Part shown: piece after piece, positions 26,603 through 36,218 of the stretch
Layout of the letters: each line of letters starts with the position of its first letter
Position numbering within the stretch: position 1 is the stretch's first letter
From: Geobacillus stearothermophilus ATCC 12980
GTDB lineage: Bacteria > Bacillota > Bacilli > Bacillales > Anoxybacillaceae
Direction: 5' to 3'
Assembly: GCF_030369615.1 (NCBI RefSeq)
Contig: NZ_CP128494.1
Span: 1,755,501-1,819,500 of the forward strand
DNA: 64,000 bases
The notes under the pieces: generated by a model
Databases searched by the model: none
What the model saw: the letters and a program-made list of their open reading frames with translations, nothing else
What the model was told of the DNA's origin: nothing
Program-made: the position numbers and the translations under genes

Positions 26603-28081
26603 TCATGTCGGTTGCTTTCGCACGTCCTGCGGATGAACGATGCTCGGACGCACTTTCGCCCCGGCCGCCGAGCGGCGGACGACAATTTGCATAAATGCCG
26701 CCGGGTCAAACGGAATGAACGGCCATAAGTACGGCGTGTTGAGGGAACGGATGCTAACGAGCCAAAGCAAATAAACCGTCGCGCCGATGACGAATCCGGG
26801 CACCTTAAACAAGAAGACGAGCACGACGAGCGCCAGGCGGGAAATTTTATTGGCCACGCTCAGCTCATAGCTCGGCGTTGCAAATGAACCGATCGCCGCG
26901 ACGGAAACATACAAGATGACTTCCGACACAAACAGCCCAACGTCAATCGCGATTTGCCCGATCAAGACAGCGGCGATCAAGCCCATCGCCGTAGAGAGCG
27001 GCGTCGGCGTATGAATGGCTGCCATCCGCAAAAGCTCAATTCCAAAATCAGCGATCAAAATTTGCACGATGATCGGAATATTCGTTTGCTTGTTCGGACC
27101 GATGAACCCCCACTCTTTCGGCAGCAGTTCAGGCTCAAGGACAAACAGCACCCAAAGCGGCGGCAAAAACAACGACGTCAAAATGCCTAAAAACCGCACC
27201 CAGCGCACAAACGTCCCGACCCCTGGCGACTGCCGGTATTCCTCGGCATGCTGGACGTGGTGAAAAAATGTTGTCGGCGTGATGATGACGCTTGGCGATG
27301 TATCAACCATAATGAGCACGTGCCCTTCAAGCAGGTGCGTCGCTGCTACATCTGGCCTCTCGGTGTAACGGACGAGCGGGTACGGGTTGTATCCTTGCTT
27401 GACTAAAAACTCTTCAACTGTTTTGTCGCCCATCGTCAGTCCATCGACGTTGATTTGCTGCAACTCTTTCTTGACGAGTTCAACAAGCCCCGGGTCAGCG
27501 ACGTCTTTAATATAGGCGATGCATACGTCCGTTTTTGACCGCTCGCCGACTTGCAAAATTTCAAAGCGCAGCCGCTCGTCGCGGATGCGGCGGCGGGTGA
27601 GCGCCGTGTTGACAATGATGTTCTCGACATAGCCGTCGCGGGCGCCGCGCACAACTTTTTCCGTATCCGGCTCTTGCGGCTGCCGACCCGGATAGCTGCG
27701 GACGTCGACAGCAAATCCGGTCGATTCGCCTTCAATTAAGACGATGATCAAGCCCGACAGCAGCTTGTCAACCGCTTCGTCGAGGCTCGTCACCGGACTG
27801 ACTTGCTGATGAACGAGTCGATTTTCGATGATCTGCCACGCTTGGGACGCCTGGCGTTCATCATCGTTGACGTGCACAATTTGTTTTAACAATTCGATAA
27901 TGTATTGCGTATCGCATAAACCGTTGCAGTAGTAAATATGTACTTCCCGGTTTAGGATATAGATTTTCCGCACGCCTAAATCAAAGCTTGTCCCGACGCC
28001 GATCCGCTGTTGCAAAAACTTCGCGTTGTCAACGAGCCGCTTCGCGATCGGCGCTTTCGGTTTCTTTTCTTTTTCCGGCAT
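26603..28081 (-). CDS. spoVAF: Stage V sporulation protein AF
   Basis: A 492-residue GerA-type spore membrane protein (GerAA/SpoVAF family). A soluble N-terminal half (residues 1-290) is followed by several membrane segments ([60 protein letters not shown]). It starts at ATG 28081 after AAAGGAG; its 5' end overlaps spoVAEA by about 50 bases. Last gene of spoVA. Confidence 0.93.
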   Translation of the reverse strand: MPEKEKKPKAPIAKRLVDNAKFLQQRIGVGTSFDLGVRKIYILNREVHIYYCNGLCDTQYIIELLKQIVHVNDDERQASQAWQIIENRLVHQQVSPVTSLDEAVDKLLSGLIIVLIEGESTGFAVDVRSYPGRQPQEPDTEKVVRGARDGYVENIIVNTALTRRRIRDERLRFEILQVGERSKTDVCIAYIKDVADPGLVELVKKELQQINVDGLTMGDKTVEEFLVKQGYNPYPLVRYTERPDVAATHLLEGHVLIMVDTSPSVIITPTTFFHHVQHAEEYRQSPGVGTFVRWVRFLGILTSLFLPPLWVLFVLEPELLPKEWGFIGPNKQTNIPIIVQILIADFGIELLRMAAIHTPTPLSTAMGLIAAVLIGQIAIDVGLFVSEVILYVSVAAIGSFATPSYELSVANKISRLALVVLVFLFKVPGFVIGATVYLLWLVSIRSLNTPYLWPFIPFDPAAFMQIVVRRSAAGAKVRPSIVHPQDVRKQPT

Positions 28082-28643
28082 GTCCACCACTCCTTTCGAG
28101 AATCAACTCGACCGCCTTGCGCGTAATCGGCGCTCCGTATTTCGCATGGTCTCGATATCCCATTTTGCCGATGTCGCCGATGCCGACGATGAGCGGAATG
28201 TTCAGCCGGTCAAGGCAGTAGACGGTATCGCCATTGATCCGCCCGATCTCGAGGTCCCGGACGCCTTCTTTATCGACCCCATATTCGGTCATCACGCCGT
28301 CACGGTCGATGCTCACATGCACTTTTGTCCATTCATGCTGGTGCGTATTGGAGGCAACCGCCAGCGCCCCGAGCACTTGGATTTGCTCATGCGTCGCCAC
28401 ATAGCGAAGCGCCTGCTCTCCGGCCCCCTCCCCGAGGGCGCCGCAATCGTCAAACATGACAAACACTGGATCGTGCGGCGTTTGCAAAATGAGTTCGACC
28501 AACTGTTCACCGCTCAGTTTCGTCGGATTGCCTTGCGAGCGAGAAATGCAACGGCCGCCGATTTCGGCTGCAACCCGCTCAATCGCCCGGCAGGCGAACT
28601 CGTCCCCATCCGTTACTAAAATGACTCGTCGTTTTTCCATCAT
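28029..28643 (-). CDS. spoVAEA: Stage V sporulation protein AEA
   Basis: A 204-residue soluble protein ([20 protein letters not shown] ...). The start is ATG 28643 or 28640 after AAAGGGTAGAG; a much longer frame up to 28838 is an overlap with spoVAEB. Contains [20 protein letters not shown] and [21 protein letters not shown]. subtilis SpoVAEA is 203 aa. Confidence 0.9.
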   Translation of the reverse strand: MMEKRRVILVTDGDEFACRAIERVAAEIGGRCISRSQGNPTKLSGEQLVELILQTPHDPVFVMFDDCGALGEGAGEQALRYVATHEQIQVLGALAVASNTHQHEWTKVHVSIDRDGVMTEYGVDKEGVRDLEIGRINGDTVYCLDRLNIPLIVGIGDIGKMGYRDHAKYGAPITRKAVELILERSGGHAGKRKETESADREAAR

Positions 28644-28645
28644 CT

Positions 28646-28996
28646 CTACCCTTTCGGTTTGCAAGTGAGCGCCGCGGCAAAAGAGCCAGCCACGATAAAA
28701 GCGAACAAGGCGCCGGCAAATCGGAACACCGCTGCTCCGGTTTCGACAAATCCCTCCGGCCGCGGTTCTACCATGGCCCCTTTCGCCAACCAATACCCAA
28801 ATCCGCATAGCGGCATCGTCGCCCCGGCGCCAGCCCAAGCGACGAATGGATCATAGACGCCGCCAAAGCCAAGGAGTACGCCAAAGACGACAAGCGAACC
28901 GGCGACGCCAGCCGGCGTCCATTTGCCGCGGTCGATGATGAGCTGAACGATGGCGCACAGCAGCCCGCCGGCGAGAAAGGCACGGACGTATTCCAT
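28646..28996 (-). CDS. spoVAEB: Stage V sporulation protein AEB (DPA channel family)
   Basis: A 116-residue membrane protein of the SpoVAC/SpoVAEB family, part of the inner-membrane channel for Ca-dipicolinate. Several hydrophobic stretches ([57 protein letters not shown]). ATG 28996 chosen; length equals the B. subtilis protein. Confidence 0.92.
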   Translation of the reverse strand: MEYVRAFLAGGLLCAIVQLIIDRGKWTPAGVAGSLVVFGVLLGFGGVYDPFVAWAGAGATMPLCGFGYWLAKGAMVEPRPEGFVETGAAVFRFAGALFAFIVAGSFAAALTCKPKG

Positions 28997-29035
28997 ATCA
29001 CATTCCCTCCTGATCGTTCCCAAATAAAAGACGTC

Positions 29036-30064
29036 CTACGGCGGCAAATCCGACTCCTGTCCAGCCGCTTCGATGACGACGCCGTGAGCGATCGCTGGGA
29101 TCGACTGTTTTTGCTGCACCATCGTTTGACTCAAGAGCGCCCCGGTAGCGACGACAAACAGGCGTCGAAACGTTCCGCGGGCGAGCTCTTGAAGCAAATA
29201 CCCGTACGTGACGACCGCCGAGCAGGCGCAGCCGCTGCCGCCGGCGAACACCTTTTGATCTGGCCGGTAAATCATCATCCCGCAATCGTTGTAAACGTCG
29301 GTCACATCGTAGCCTGATTCAGCAAGCAACTCGCGGACGATGACGCTGCCGACGCGCGACAAGTCGCCGGTGACAATCAAATCGTAATCGCCCGGCGAGA
29401 CGCCTAAGTCACGGAAATGCTGCTCGATCGTATCGGCCGCCGCCGGGGCCATCGCCGCCCCCATGTCGAGTGGGTTTTTCAGCCCGGCGTCAACGACTTT
29501 GCCGATCGTCGCCGCCCGGACGCGCCAACGTCCCGGCGCGCGGCCAACGAGCGCGGCACCGGCGCCCGTGACGGTGAACGTCGCCGTTTTCGGCTTTTGC
29601 ACCCCCAGTTCAGTCGGGTAGCGAAACTGCCGTTCGGCCGTCGCGTTATGACTGCTTGTCGCCGCAAGCGCCCGATCAGCCAATCCACCAGCGACAAACG
29701 CAGCGGCTGCCGCCAACGTTTGCATCGAGGTCGAACAGGCGCCGAACAAGCATAAAAACGGAATCGGCAGCTCGCGGGCGACATAGTTCGATGTCGCATT
29801 TTGGTTTAACAAATCACCGGCCAAAAATAGATCGACTTCTTCGGCAGAGACGCCCGCCTTTTGCAAGCAGCAATCCACCGCCTCCCGCATCAGCCTCCGC
29901 TCGGCCAGCTCCCACGTCGCTTCGCCGCAATATAAGTCGCGATGACAAACATCAAAATAACTTCCGAGCGGCCCGTCGGCTTCAAGCGGCCCGACTGCGG
30001 CAGCGGCCGCTTGGATGTAAACACCATCGTCAAACACCCATGTCTGCTTTCCGACACGTTTCAT
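29036..30064 (-). CDS. spoVAD: Stage V sporulation protein AD
   Basis: A 342-residue protein with thiolase fold that binds dipicolinic acid in spores. Typical segments: LFLAGDLLNQNATSNYVARE, FGACSTSMQTLAAAAAFVA and VTGDLSRVGSVIVRELLAES. ATG 30064 (MKRVGKQTW) follows GAGGG with proper spacing; an upstream TTG exists in frame. Lies between spoVAC and spoVAEB. Confidence 0.93.
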   Translation of the reverse strand: MKRVGKQTWVFDDGVYIQAAAAAVGPLEADGPLGSYFDVCHRDLYCGEATWELAERRLMREAVDCCLQKAGVSAEEVDLFLAGDLLNQNATSNYVARELPIPFLCLFGACSTSMQTLAAAAAFVAGGLADRALAATSSHNATAERQFRYPTELGVQKPKTATFTVTGAGAALVGRAPGRWRVRAATIGKVVDAGLKNPLDMGAAMAPAAADTIEQHFRDLGVSPGDYDLIVTGDLSRVGSVIVRELLAESGYDVTDVYNDCGMMIYRPDQKVFAGGSGCACSAVVTYGYLLQELARGTFRRLFVVATGALLSQTMVQQKQSIPAIAHGVVIEAAGQESDLPP

Positions 30065-30082
30065 GGCCAATCCCTCTTTTCG

Positions 30083-30511
30083 TCACGGCCAAACAAGGCC
30101 AAGCACATAGGCGGCAATCAGACCATAAATGACCGCTGCCCCACCGGCTTTCAACATCTGCCCGGCCACCCCGGCCGTCCATCCTTCGCTGCGATGTTCG
30201 ATGGCAGCGCTCGCGATGGCATTGGCCAGCCCTGTAATGAGCATCGTCGCCCCCGCACCGGCAAATTGGCTGAAATCATCATATTTCCCGACGGCCGTCA
30301 GCACAATCGCCAATCCGGCCATCACCATAGACGCCCACAGATGAGCCTCGAGCGGCGAAGCGGCAAACGTGACGCCATACCAATCAACGAGCCATTGCGC
30401 CAACGCACAAAGCGCCCCGCCGACAAGAAACGCTTTTACCGCATTGGCGGCGTATGGGGGAGAAGGCTGAAACGCCTTCACCTCACGGACATAATCGGAC
30501 TTTAATCCCAC
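30083..30511 (-). CDS. spoVAC: Stage V sporulation protein AC
   Basis: A 142-residue membrane protein, the mechanosensitive DPA channel component in B. subtilis. The best start is GTG 30511 (VGLKSDYVREVKAF), 8 bases after AAAGGAGG; an ATG at 30559 lies inside spoVAB. Hydrophobic segments AVKAFLVGGALCALAQWLVD, ASMVMAGLAIVLTAVGKYDD and GGAAVIYGLIAAYVLGLVW. Confidence 0.9.
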   Translation of the reverse strand: MGLKSDYVREVKAFQPSPPYAANAVKAFLVGGALCALAQWLVDWYGVTFAASPLEAHLWASMVMAGLAIVLTAVGKYDDFSQFAGAGATMLITGLANAIASAAIEHRSEGWTAGVAGQMLKAGGAAVIYGLIAAYVLGLVWP

Positions 30512-30528
30512 GTTTCCTTCCTCCTTTG

Positions 30529-30960
30529 TCAGCGAAAGTGATCGACAAAATAAAGCCAATGAAACAACGAACCGGCCACTTTGCCAAAGGCGATGGCCAT
30601 AAGTAAAATGACGATTTTATCATCGACGCCGATCCGCTTCGCTAAAATCGGCCAAACGTTCAACACCTCTGTTAAAGCGGCAGCGAGCATTCCGATAAAC
30701 ACACCATGAAACAATCCGATCGGCACAAGCCAATATTTGGATAAATGCCACACCGAATGGCACAGGCTCATCCAGCCGCCGACAATGGCACCCGCGACAG
30801 CACTCCACTCATAGGCGTGAATGCGCTTCGTCGTTTTCGTCAGCTGCGTCAAGCGCGGAATGACGCCAAGCACAACCAAAAAGGCGACAAACCCGGTTCC
30901 GACCGCCAGCCCTCCAGCAAAGCCGACGAACACTACCAGCAACACCTTAAGCGTCGTCAA
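30529..30960 (-). CDS. spoVAB: Stage V sporulation protein AB
   Basis: A 143-residue polytopic membrane protein (MTTLKVLLVVFVGFAGGLAV at the start, HGVFIGMLAAALTEVLNVWP in the middle). Overlaps spoVAA by 14 bases. Size and order as in B. subtilis (141 aa). Confidence 0.92.
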   Translation of the reverse strand: MTTLKVLLVVFVGFAGGLAVGTGFVAFLVVLGVIPRLTQLTKTTKRIHAYEWSAVAGAIVGGWMSLCHSVWHLSKYWLVPIGLFHGVFIGMLAAALTEVLNVWPILAKRIGVDDKIVILLMAIAFGKVAGSLFHWLYFVDHFR

Positions 30961-31570
30961 GATGCCTCATGCTTTCTTTGTTTTCGTGCAAAATGACGTA
31001 TTGATCGATCGCCTGCTGGTAGTTGAACATTTCGACTTCAAGAGGGCTGGGCTCCTCGTTGATTCGTTTGCGGAACCAATGGTTGAAAAATAAAATCATC
31101 CCGATGCCGAGCCCAAGCGAATATGGAATTTGCAAAAGCAGCGGTTTATCGACCGATTGGCCGGTCATCATCTGGTAAAGATGGCGATGCGCTTGCTGCA
31201 TGCTCACATCTTCGTGGAAATTCATGATCGCCATGGCTGAACCGACGAACAAAAGAAGCCAAACGAGAAGAAAAGAAGCCATTGAAAACCGCCGTTTTTC
31301 GTACACAACTTCCACGATCGTCTGTGAGGGGCCGACCATCTGCACATCAAGCGACGGGTCGGCATCAAGCACAGCCCGAACAATGTGCATCATATCGATA
31401 ATGACGATGTTCTTGTCGCTCGGCTGGATGCGGTAGAGCGGAATCGCCTTCAGCCGGCGAATCAGCCCGCCATCTCCTCCCGTCATTTGGGCCACTTCTC
31501 CGAGCGTGACGACCGCTCCCGGTTTCACTTGCACGCGATGGCGTGGCTTAATAAACACAGTGGTTGCCAT
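30947..31570 (-). CDS. spoVAA: Stage V sporulation protein AA
   Basis: A 207-residue protein with a soluble N-terminal domain (ATTVFIKPRHRVQVKPGAVV) and two membrane segments (MASFLLVWLLLFVGSAMAIM; QIPYSLGLGIGMILFFNHWF). I chose ATG 31570 after AAAGGTG; the frame is open to 31633. First gene of spoVA behind a sigma-G-like promoter. Confidence 0.92.
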   Translation of the reverse strand: MATTVFIKPRHRVQVKPGAVVTLGEVAQMTGGDGGLIRRLKAIPLYRIQPSDKNIVIIDMMHIVRAVLDADPSLDVQMVGPSQTIVEVVYEKRRFSMASFLLVWLLLFVGSAMAIMNFHEDVSMQQAHRHLYQMMTGQSVDKPLLLQIPYSLGLGIGMILFFNHWFRKRINEEPSPLEVEMFNYQQAIDQYVILHENKESMRHLDDA

Positions 31571-31605
31571 CTGCTTCACACCTTTATCCCCATTTTGTTT
31601 TTCTT

Positions 31606-31635
31606 TAGTTTGGTTGGCAAAAACACCGATCATGC
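31606..31635 (-). promoter_or_regulatory. Sigma-G-like promoter of spoVA
   Basis: Minus strand -35 GCATG (31631-31635), 18-base spacer, -10 CAAACTA (31606-31612; consensus CATNHTA, one mismatch). Consistent with forespore expression of spoVA. Confidence 0.65.
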
Positions 31636-31672
31636 GGCCTGTCGGCGTTCACCATCGATTTCATAAAAATAG

Positions 31673-31706
31673 AAAAGAATGGGCAAAAAATGCCCATTCT
31701 TTTTTA
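31673..31706 (-). terminator. Terminator of the dacF-spoIIA operon
   Basis: AAAAGAATGGGCA/TGCCCATTCTTTT, rich in A on one side and T on the other, so it could work in both directions. It separates sigF from spoVA. Confidence 0.88.
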
Positions 31707-31799
31707 GACTTTTGTTGCTTGCTCTGGAAAAAGCGTTCCAAAATGCGCTTACAGACCAAAAGACGGATGCGATTCATGGTTCACCGCCGATGAATTGAC

Positions 31800-31899
31800 A
31801 TCCGTCCATTTTGAGAACACTTTGTGCGGACAAAATGGACTATCCGTCCATTTTGTTGCCCACTCCGTGCGGACAAAATGGACTATCCGTCCATTTTGT
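31800..31899. repeat. Duplicated palindromic unit at the end of sigF
   Basis: The 33-base unit GTGCGGACAAAATGGACTAT... occurs at 31824-31856 and 31867-31899 (43-base period), with a third half copy at 31800-31813. Each is a palindrome (GGACAAAATGGAC against GTCCATTTTGT). The rightmost copy contains the last sigF codons and its stop (KDKMDG), so the repeat seems to have grown out of the 3' end of sigF. Confidence 0.85.
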
Positions 31900-32641
31900 C
31901 CTTTATGTGCTGCAATATTTTCTTTTCCAGCCGGGATACTTGCACTTGAGAGATGCCGAGCCTCGATGCCACTTCGGACTGGGTTTGGTCTTTGTAATAG
32001 CGCAAATAGACGATCAGCCTCTCACGCTCGTCGAGTTCTTCGATCGCTTTTTTTAAGGCGATTTTGTCAAACCATGACGCCTCGTCGGCGTCAGCAATTT
32101 GATCAAGCAACGTAATCGGATCGCCGTCGTTTTCGTACACCGTTTCGTGAATCGATGTCGGCAAGCGGACCGCCTCTTGAGCCAGAACAACGTCTTCTGG
32201 CGAAATGCCTAAATGGTCGGCGATTTCCGTAACCGTCGGCGCCCGCCCGCGCGTTTTCGACAGCTCATCTTTCGCCTTGCGGATTTTGTTGCCCATCTCT
32301 TTCAGCGAACGGCTCACTTTGACGGTGCCGTCGTCGCGAAGAAACCGCTGAATCTCCCCAATGATCATCGGCACGGCGTACGTCGAAAACTTGACGTCAT
32401 ATGACAGGTCAAACTTGTCGACCGACTTTAACAAGCCGATGCAGCCGATTTGAAACAAGTCATCCGCTTCATAGCCGCGGTTTAAAAAACGTTGAACGAC
32501 CGACCAGACGAGGCGCATGTTTTTTTCAATAATTTCATCACGCGCTTCTTGATCGCCTTCTTGGCTGCGGCGGATCAGCTCTTTCATCTCCTGATCTTTG
32601 ATTGGCGACTGACCTTGCTTGACATCGACATCCATAGGCAT
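31883..32641 (-). CDS. sigF: RNA polymerase sigma-F factor (SpoIIAC)
   Basis: A 252-residue sigma-70 family factor controlling early forespore genes. Region 2 (NMRLVWSVVQRFLNRGYEAD, DLFQIGCIGLLKSVDKFDLS, FSTYAVPMIIGEIQRFLRDD), region 3 and region 4 (ELDERERLIVYLRYYKDQTQ, SEVASRLGISQVQVSRLEKK). Follows spoIIAB by 7 bases. Held inactive by SpoIIAB until SpoIIAA is dephosphorylated. Confidence 0.97.
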   Translation of the reverse strand: MPMDVDVKQGQSPIKDQEMKELIRRSQEGDQEARDEIIEKNMRLVWSVVQRFLNRGYEADDLFQIGCIGLLKSVDKFDLSYDVKFSTYAVPMIIGEIQRFLRDDGTVKVSRSLKEMGNKIRKAKDELSKTRGRAPTVTEIADHLGISPEDVVLAQEAVRLPTSIHETVYENDGDPITLLDQIADADEASWFDKIALKKAIEELDERERLIVYLRYYKDQTQSEVASRLGISQVQVSRLEKKILQHIKDKMDG

Positions 32642-32648
32642 GTCTCCC

Positions 32649-33089
32649 TCAGTTACATAACGCTTTGCTTTTCACAATATGCTTTTTCAAATACACAGTC
32701 GTCCCTTTATTCACTTCCGATTCGACGATGACTTCGTCCATGAAGTTTTCCATAATGGTAAAGCCCATCCCTGACCGCTCGAGCTCGGGCTTTGTCGTAA
32801 ACAACGGCTGGCGCGCTTCTTCGATGTCAGGAATGCCGACTCCTTCGTCTCTCACCGTCAAATGGACGACACCGTCTTCAATGATGACCGAAATGGAGAC
32901 GATGCCGTTCGGATCGTTGTTGTAGCCGTGAATGATCGCGTTTGTCACCGCCTCAGAGACAACCGTTTTAATTTCCGTCAGTTCGTCCATCGTCGGGTCA
33001 AGCTGGGCGACGAACGCCGCCACAGTCACACGGGCGAACGATTCATTTTCGCTGCGGGCAGAAAATTGGAGGTGCATTTCGTTGCGCAT
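32649..33089 (-). CDS. spoIIAB: Anti-sigma-F factor SpoIIAB
   Basis: A 146-residue serine kinase and anti-sigma factor of the GHKL ATPase fold: N box [15 protein letters not shown]1 box [11 protein letters not shown]2 box [15 protein letters not shown]. Begins immediately after the spoIIAA stop. Phosphorylates SpoIIAA and binds sigma-F. Confidence 0.97.
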   Translation of the reverse strand: MRNEMHLQFSARSENESFARVTVAAFVAQLDPTMDELTEIKTVVSEAVTNAIIHGYNNDPNGIVSISVIIEDGVVHLTVRDEGVGIPDIEEARQPLFTTKPELERSGMGFTIMENFMDEVIVESEVNKGTTVYLKKHIVKSKALCN

Positions 33090-33440
33090 TTACGCCACCC
33101 CCAATGCTTGCAAGGCGAATTGCTCATCCGCCTCAACGCGGATGATTTTAAACAGACCCGACATGTCAAACAGCCGTTTGACGGCCGGCGATACGGCGCA
33201 TACAACCATCTGCCCGCCGACGTTTTTGATTTGCTTATAGCGTCCGAGAATGACGCCGAGGCCAGAGCTGTCCATGAACGTCAATTGTCCTAAATTGAGC
33301 ACGATATGGCGGATCGCTCGGTTTTCGAGCACATCCGTCACTTGTTCACGCAATTCTTCGGCTGTATGATGGTCAAGCTCCCCAGACAGGCGAACGATGA
33401 GCACGTCTTGCTTCACTTCCAAGTCGATCGCGAGACTCAC
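33090..33440 (-). CDS. spoIIAA: Anti-anti-sigma-F factor SpoIIAA
   Basis: A 116-residue STAS-domain protein with the phosphorylatable Ser in [18 protein letters not shown]. The family start (SLAIDLEVK) is GTG 33440, preceded by AAGGGGG at good spacing; an in-frame ATG at 33479 would add 13 unsupported residues. A sigma-H promoter lies just upstream. Confidence 0.94.
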
Positions 33441-33476
33441 AGCGTGTTCCCCCTTGTCCATTTCAGGATATGGAGA

Positions 33477-33506
33477 CATTTCGCTGCTGTCCGCCCGAAA
33501 TCCTGC
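33477..33506 (-). promoter_or_regulatory. Sigma-H promoter of spoIIA
   Basis: Minus strand -35 GCAGGATTT (33498-33506; consensus RNAGGAWWW), 12-base spacer, -10 AGCGAAATG (33477-33485; consensus RNNGAATWW, near match). As in B. subtilis it lies between dacF and spoIIAA. Confidence 0.78.
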
Positions 33507-33565
33507 CGCCCGACAAAACTAGTGGTCGTTCGCCAAAGAGAGCGAAAAGACCGCAAAACTTGACA

Positions 33566-34741
33566 TTATCCCACTTGCACGAAGCGGCCAAACACCCGCT
33601 TAAACAAATCCCAAAAGCTCGCTTCTTCGACCGTTTGCTTGGCGACGATCGGGCTGTGCAAAATTTCTTTTCCATCCTGTTTTAAAATGAGGACGCCAAG
33701 CTCATCGCCTTTGCGAACGGGTGCTTTCACATTGTCTTTCACTTTGATCACTTTTTCGATCTGCTCGACCGACTGTCCTTTTTTCGTCAGCACCGACACC
33801 GACTCCGACGTCACCGCTTCGACGGATGACCGTTTGCCTTTGCTTATGTTGACGCGGGCGACTGTTTCATTCCGTTTGTACACCTGGTGAGTTCGATATT
33901 GGGAAAACGCGTAATCGAGCATCTTCGTAATTTGCGCATTGCGCGATTTCGGCGTCGGTGCTCCAAACACAACAGCGATGACGCGCATGCCGTTCTTTTT
34001 CGCCGTGGCGGTCAAACAATATTTCGCTTCGGCTGTATATCCGGTTTTCAGGCCGTCAACGCCCGGATAAAATTTGACAAGCCGGTTCGTATTGACGAGC
34101 CAAAATTTTTTGTCCGTATTTTCGCGCAAATAGTCTTCGTACTTGCTCGTATATTTCGTAATATCTTCATATTTCAACAGTTCGCGCGCCATCATGGCCA
34201 TATCATAAGCGCTGCTGTAGTGATGTTCCGCCGGCAGGCCGGTCGCATTGGCGAAATGGGTGTTTTTTAAGCCAAGCTGTTTCGCTTTTTTATTCATCAT
34301 CTCGACAAATGCTTCTTCCGACCCGGCGATCTGCTCAGCCATAGCGACCGACGCGTCGTTGGCCGAACCGATGGCAATGCCGTGCAGCATCTCATCGACG
34401 GTCATTTCCTCGCCCGGCTCGAGGAAAATTTGCGATCCACCCATTGACGCGGCGTATTCGCTCGCCCGCACTTTTTCATCGTAGGACAGCTTTCCTTCAT
34501 CGATGGCTTCCATGATCAACAGCATCGTCATAATTTTCGTCATGCTCGCCGGCGGCAATGGTTCATGGGCATTTTTTTCATACAATACTTTGCCGGTGTC
34601 GCGTTCAATCAAAATGGCTGATTTCGCCTCATCGGCCAGCTTCACTTTCGCCTCCTTCATCTCTTTCGCCTCGGCATGGGCAGAAAGAGGAAGAAAAAGA
34701 AGAAACGGCAATAAAAGAAGACGAGTGACTTTCGTTTTCAT
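33566..34741 (-). CDS. dacF: DacF, sporulation D-alanyl-D-alanine carboxypeptidase
   Basis: A 391-residue exported S11 peptidase: signal peptide (LLLLPFLLFLPLSAHAEA), active-site box PASMTKIM, SAND (IGSANDASVAMAEQ), GLKTGYTAEA box, and a C-terminal domain with a terminal amphipathic anchor (FWDLFKRVFGRFVQVG). ATG 34741 follows GGAGGTTTGGGAG. With DacB it sets cortex cross-linking in the forespore. Confidence 0.94.
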   Translation of the reverse strand: MKTKVTRLLLLPFLLFLPLSAHAEAKEMKEAKVKLADEAKSAILIERDTGKVLYEKNAHEPLPPASMTKIMTMLLIMEAIDEGKLSYDEKVRASEYAASMGGSQIFLEPGEEMTVDEMLHGIAIGSANDASVAMAEQIAGSEEAFVEMMNKKAKQLGLKNTHFANATGLPAEHHYSSAYDMAMMARELLKYEDITKYTSKYEDYLRENTDKKFWLVNTNRLVKFYPGVDGLKTGYTAEAKYCLTATAKKNGMRVIAVVFGAPTPKSRNAQITKMLDYAFSQYRTHQVYKRNETVARVNISKGKRSSVEAVTSESVSVLTKKGQSVEQIEKVIKVKDNVKAPVRKGDELGVLILKQDGKEILHSPIVAKQTVEEASFWDLFKRVFGRFVQVG

Positions 34742-34770
34742 CTCCCAAACCTCCATTCTTTATACATGCC

Positions 34771-34798
34771 ATTTTTTCCAGGCGAGATATTTTTATAC
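34771..34798 (-). promoter_or_regulatory. Sigma-F-like promoter of dacF
   Basis: Minus strand -35 GTATA (34794-34798), 14-base spacer, -10 GGAAAAAAT (34771-34779), near the sigma-F consensus. It would allow feed-forward read-through into spoIIA. Confidence 0.55.
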
Positions 34799-34824
34799 AA
34801 AAAACAGCTCATTTTCCAAAAAAC

Positions 34825-34861
34825 AAAAAAAAAAAACGCCCGAAACACGCGTTTCAGGCGT
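34825..34861 (-). terminator. Terminator of the nucleoside salvage operon
   Basis: ACGCCTGAAAC/GTTTCGGGCGT hairpin followed on the minus strand by a run of Ts more than ten long; downstream of pdp. Confidence 0.95.
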
Positions 34862-34911
34862 CTTCTACTTGAACAACTGCTTTTTTCCTTGCGGATCGCC
34901 AGCGTCCCTCT

Positions 34912-36213
34912 CTATACGATGGTCTCATAAATGAGCGGCGGCCGAGCAACCGGCTGCGGCGACAGACGAATAGCCGCCTCGATCTTTTCTTTCACGTCAA
35001 GCACATCTGGCCGGTTGCTGTGAATCGTGGCGAGCGCTTCCCCTTTCTGCACGCGATCGCCGATTTTTTTATGGAGCACAATGCCGACCGCCAAATCGAT
35101 CACGTCTTCTTTTTTCGCCCGGCCGGCGCCGAGCCACATGGCGGCCGTGCCGATGTCATCGGCGGCCATCTCGGCGACATAGCCGTCGGCAGCCGCCGTG
35201 ACGGTCGACGTATAGGCCGCCTTGGGCAATTTATCCAGATCGTCGACGACCGATGCATCTCCACCTTGAGCGGCCAAAAACGTTTTGAACGCCGCGATGG
35301 CGGCCCCGCTGCGAATCGCCTCTTCAAGCAAACGGCGCGCCTCATCAAGCGATGGCGCCTTCTCCGCCAAATAGACCATATGGCTGCCGAGCGTCAAACA
35401 AAGTTCGGTTAAATCGTGCGGCCCGTTTCCTTTTAACGTTTCGATGGCCTCTTTCACTTCCAAGGCGTTGCCGACGGCATAGCCGAGCGGCTGGCTCATG
35501 TCAGAAATGACCGCCATCGTCCGGCGGCCGACGCGCTTGCCAATGTCGACCATCACTCGAGCGAGCCGGCGCGCCTCGTCAAGTTTCTTCATAAACGCTC
35601 CGGCGCCCGTTTTCACATCCAAGACGATGGCATCAGCCCCAGCGGCGATTTTTTTGCTCATGATCGACGAGGCGATGAGCGGAATGCTGTTGACGGTCGC
35701 CGTCACATCGCGAAGCGCATATAGCTTTTTGTCAGCCGGTGTCAAATCGCCCGTTTGGCCGATAATGGCGATTCCGTTTTCATTCACGAGTCGAATGAAC
35801 TCGTCTTTGCTGATCTCGACATGAAACCCGGGCACGGACTCGAGTTTGTCGATCGTGCCGCCCGTATGGCCGAGGCCGCGCCCAGACATTTTCGCCACCG
35901 GCACGCCGACAGAAGCGACAAGCGGCCCTAAAACGAGCGTCGTCGTATCGCCGACCCCGCCGGTCGAATGTTTATCGACTTTCACGCCGCGAATACTCGA
36001 CAAATCGAGCATTTCGCCGGATTGCACCATCGCCATCGTCAGCGCGGCCGTTTCTTCCTCGGTCATGCCGCGAAAATAAATCGCCATCGCGAGCGCGCTC
36101 ATTTGGTAATCGGGAATGTCCCCGTTTGTATACCCTCGGACGATCCACTCAATTTCTTCCTTCGTCAGCGCCTTTCCGTCGCGCTTTTTCGCAATCAAAT
36201 CGACCATTCGCAT
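34912..36213 (-). CDS. pdp: Pyrimidine-nucleoside phosphorylase
   Basis: A 433-residue enzyme cleaving uridine and thymidine with phosphate. Signature [20 protein letters not shown] and the phosphate-binding [18 protein letters not shown]-terminal lipoyl-like domain ([16 protein letters not shown]). Start at ATG 36213 ([13 protein letters not shown]) after AAAGGTG. As far as I can recall it is practically identical to the structurally known G. stearothermophilus enzyme, which supports the Geobacillus assignment. Confidence 0.97.
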   Translation of the reverse strand: MRMVDLIAKKRDGKALTKEEIEWIVRGYTNGDIPDYQMSALAMAIYFRGMTEEETAALTMAMVQSGEMLDLSSIRGVKVDKHSTGGVGDTTTLVLGPLVASVGVPVAKMSGRGLGHTGGTIDKLESVPGFHVEISKDEFIRLVNENGIAIIGQTGDLTPADKKLYALRDVTATVNSIPLIASSIMSKKIAAGADAIVLDVKTGAGAFMKKLDEARRLARVMVDIGKRVGRRTMAVISDMSQPLGYAVGNALEVKEAIETLKGNGPHDLTELCLTLGSHMVYLAEKAPSLDEARRLLEEAIRSGAAIAAFKTFLAAQGGDASVVDDLDKLPKAAYTSTVTAAADGYVAEMAADDIGTAAMWLGAGRAKKEDVIDLAVGIVLHKKIGDRVQKGEALATIHSNRPDVLDVKEKIEAAIRLSPQPVARPPLIYETIV

Positions 36214-36218
36214 CGCGG

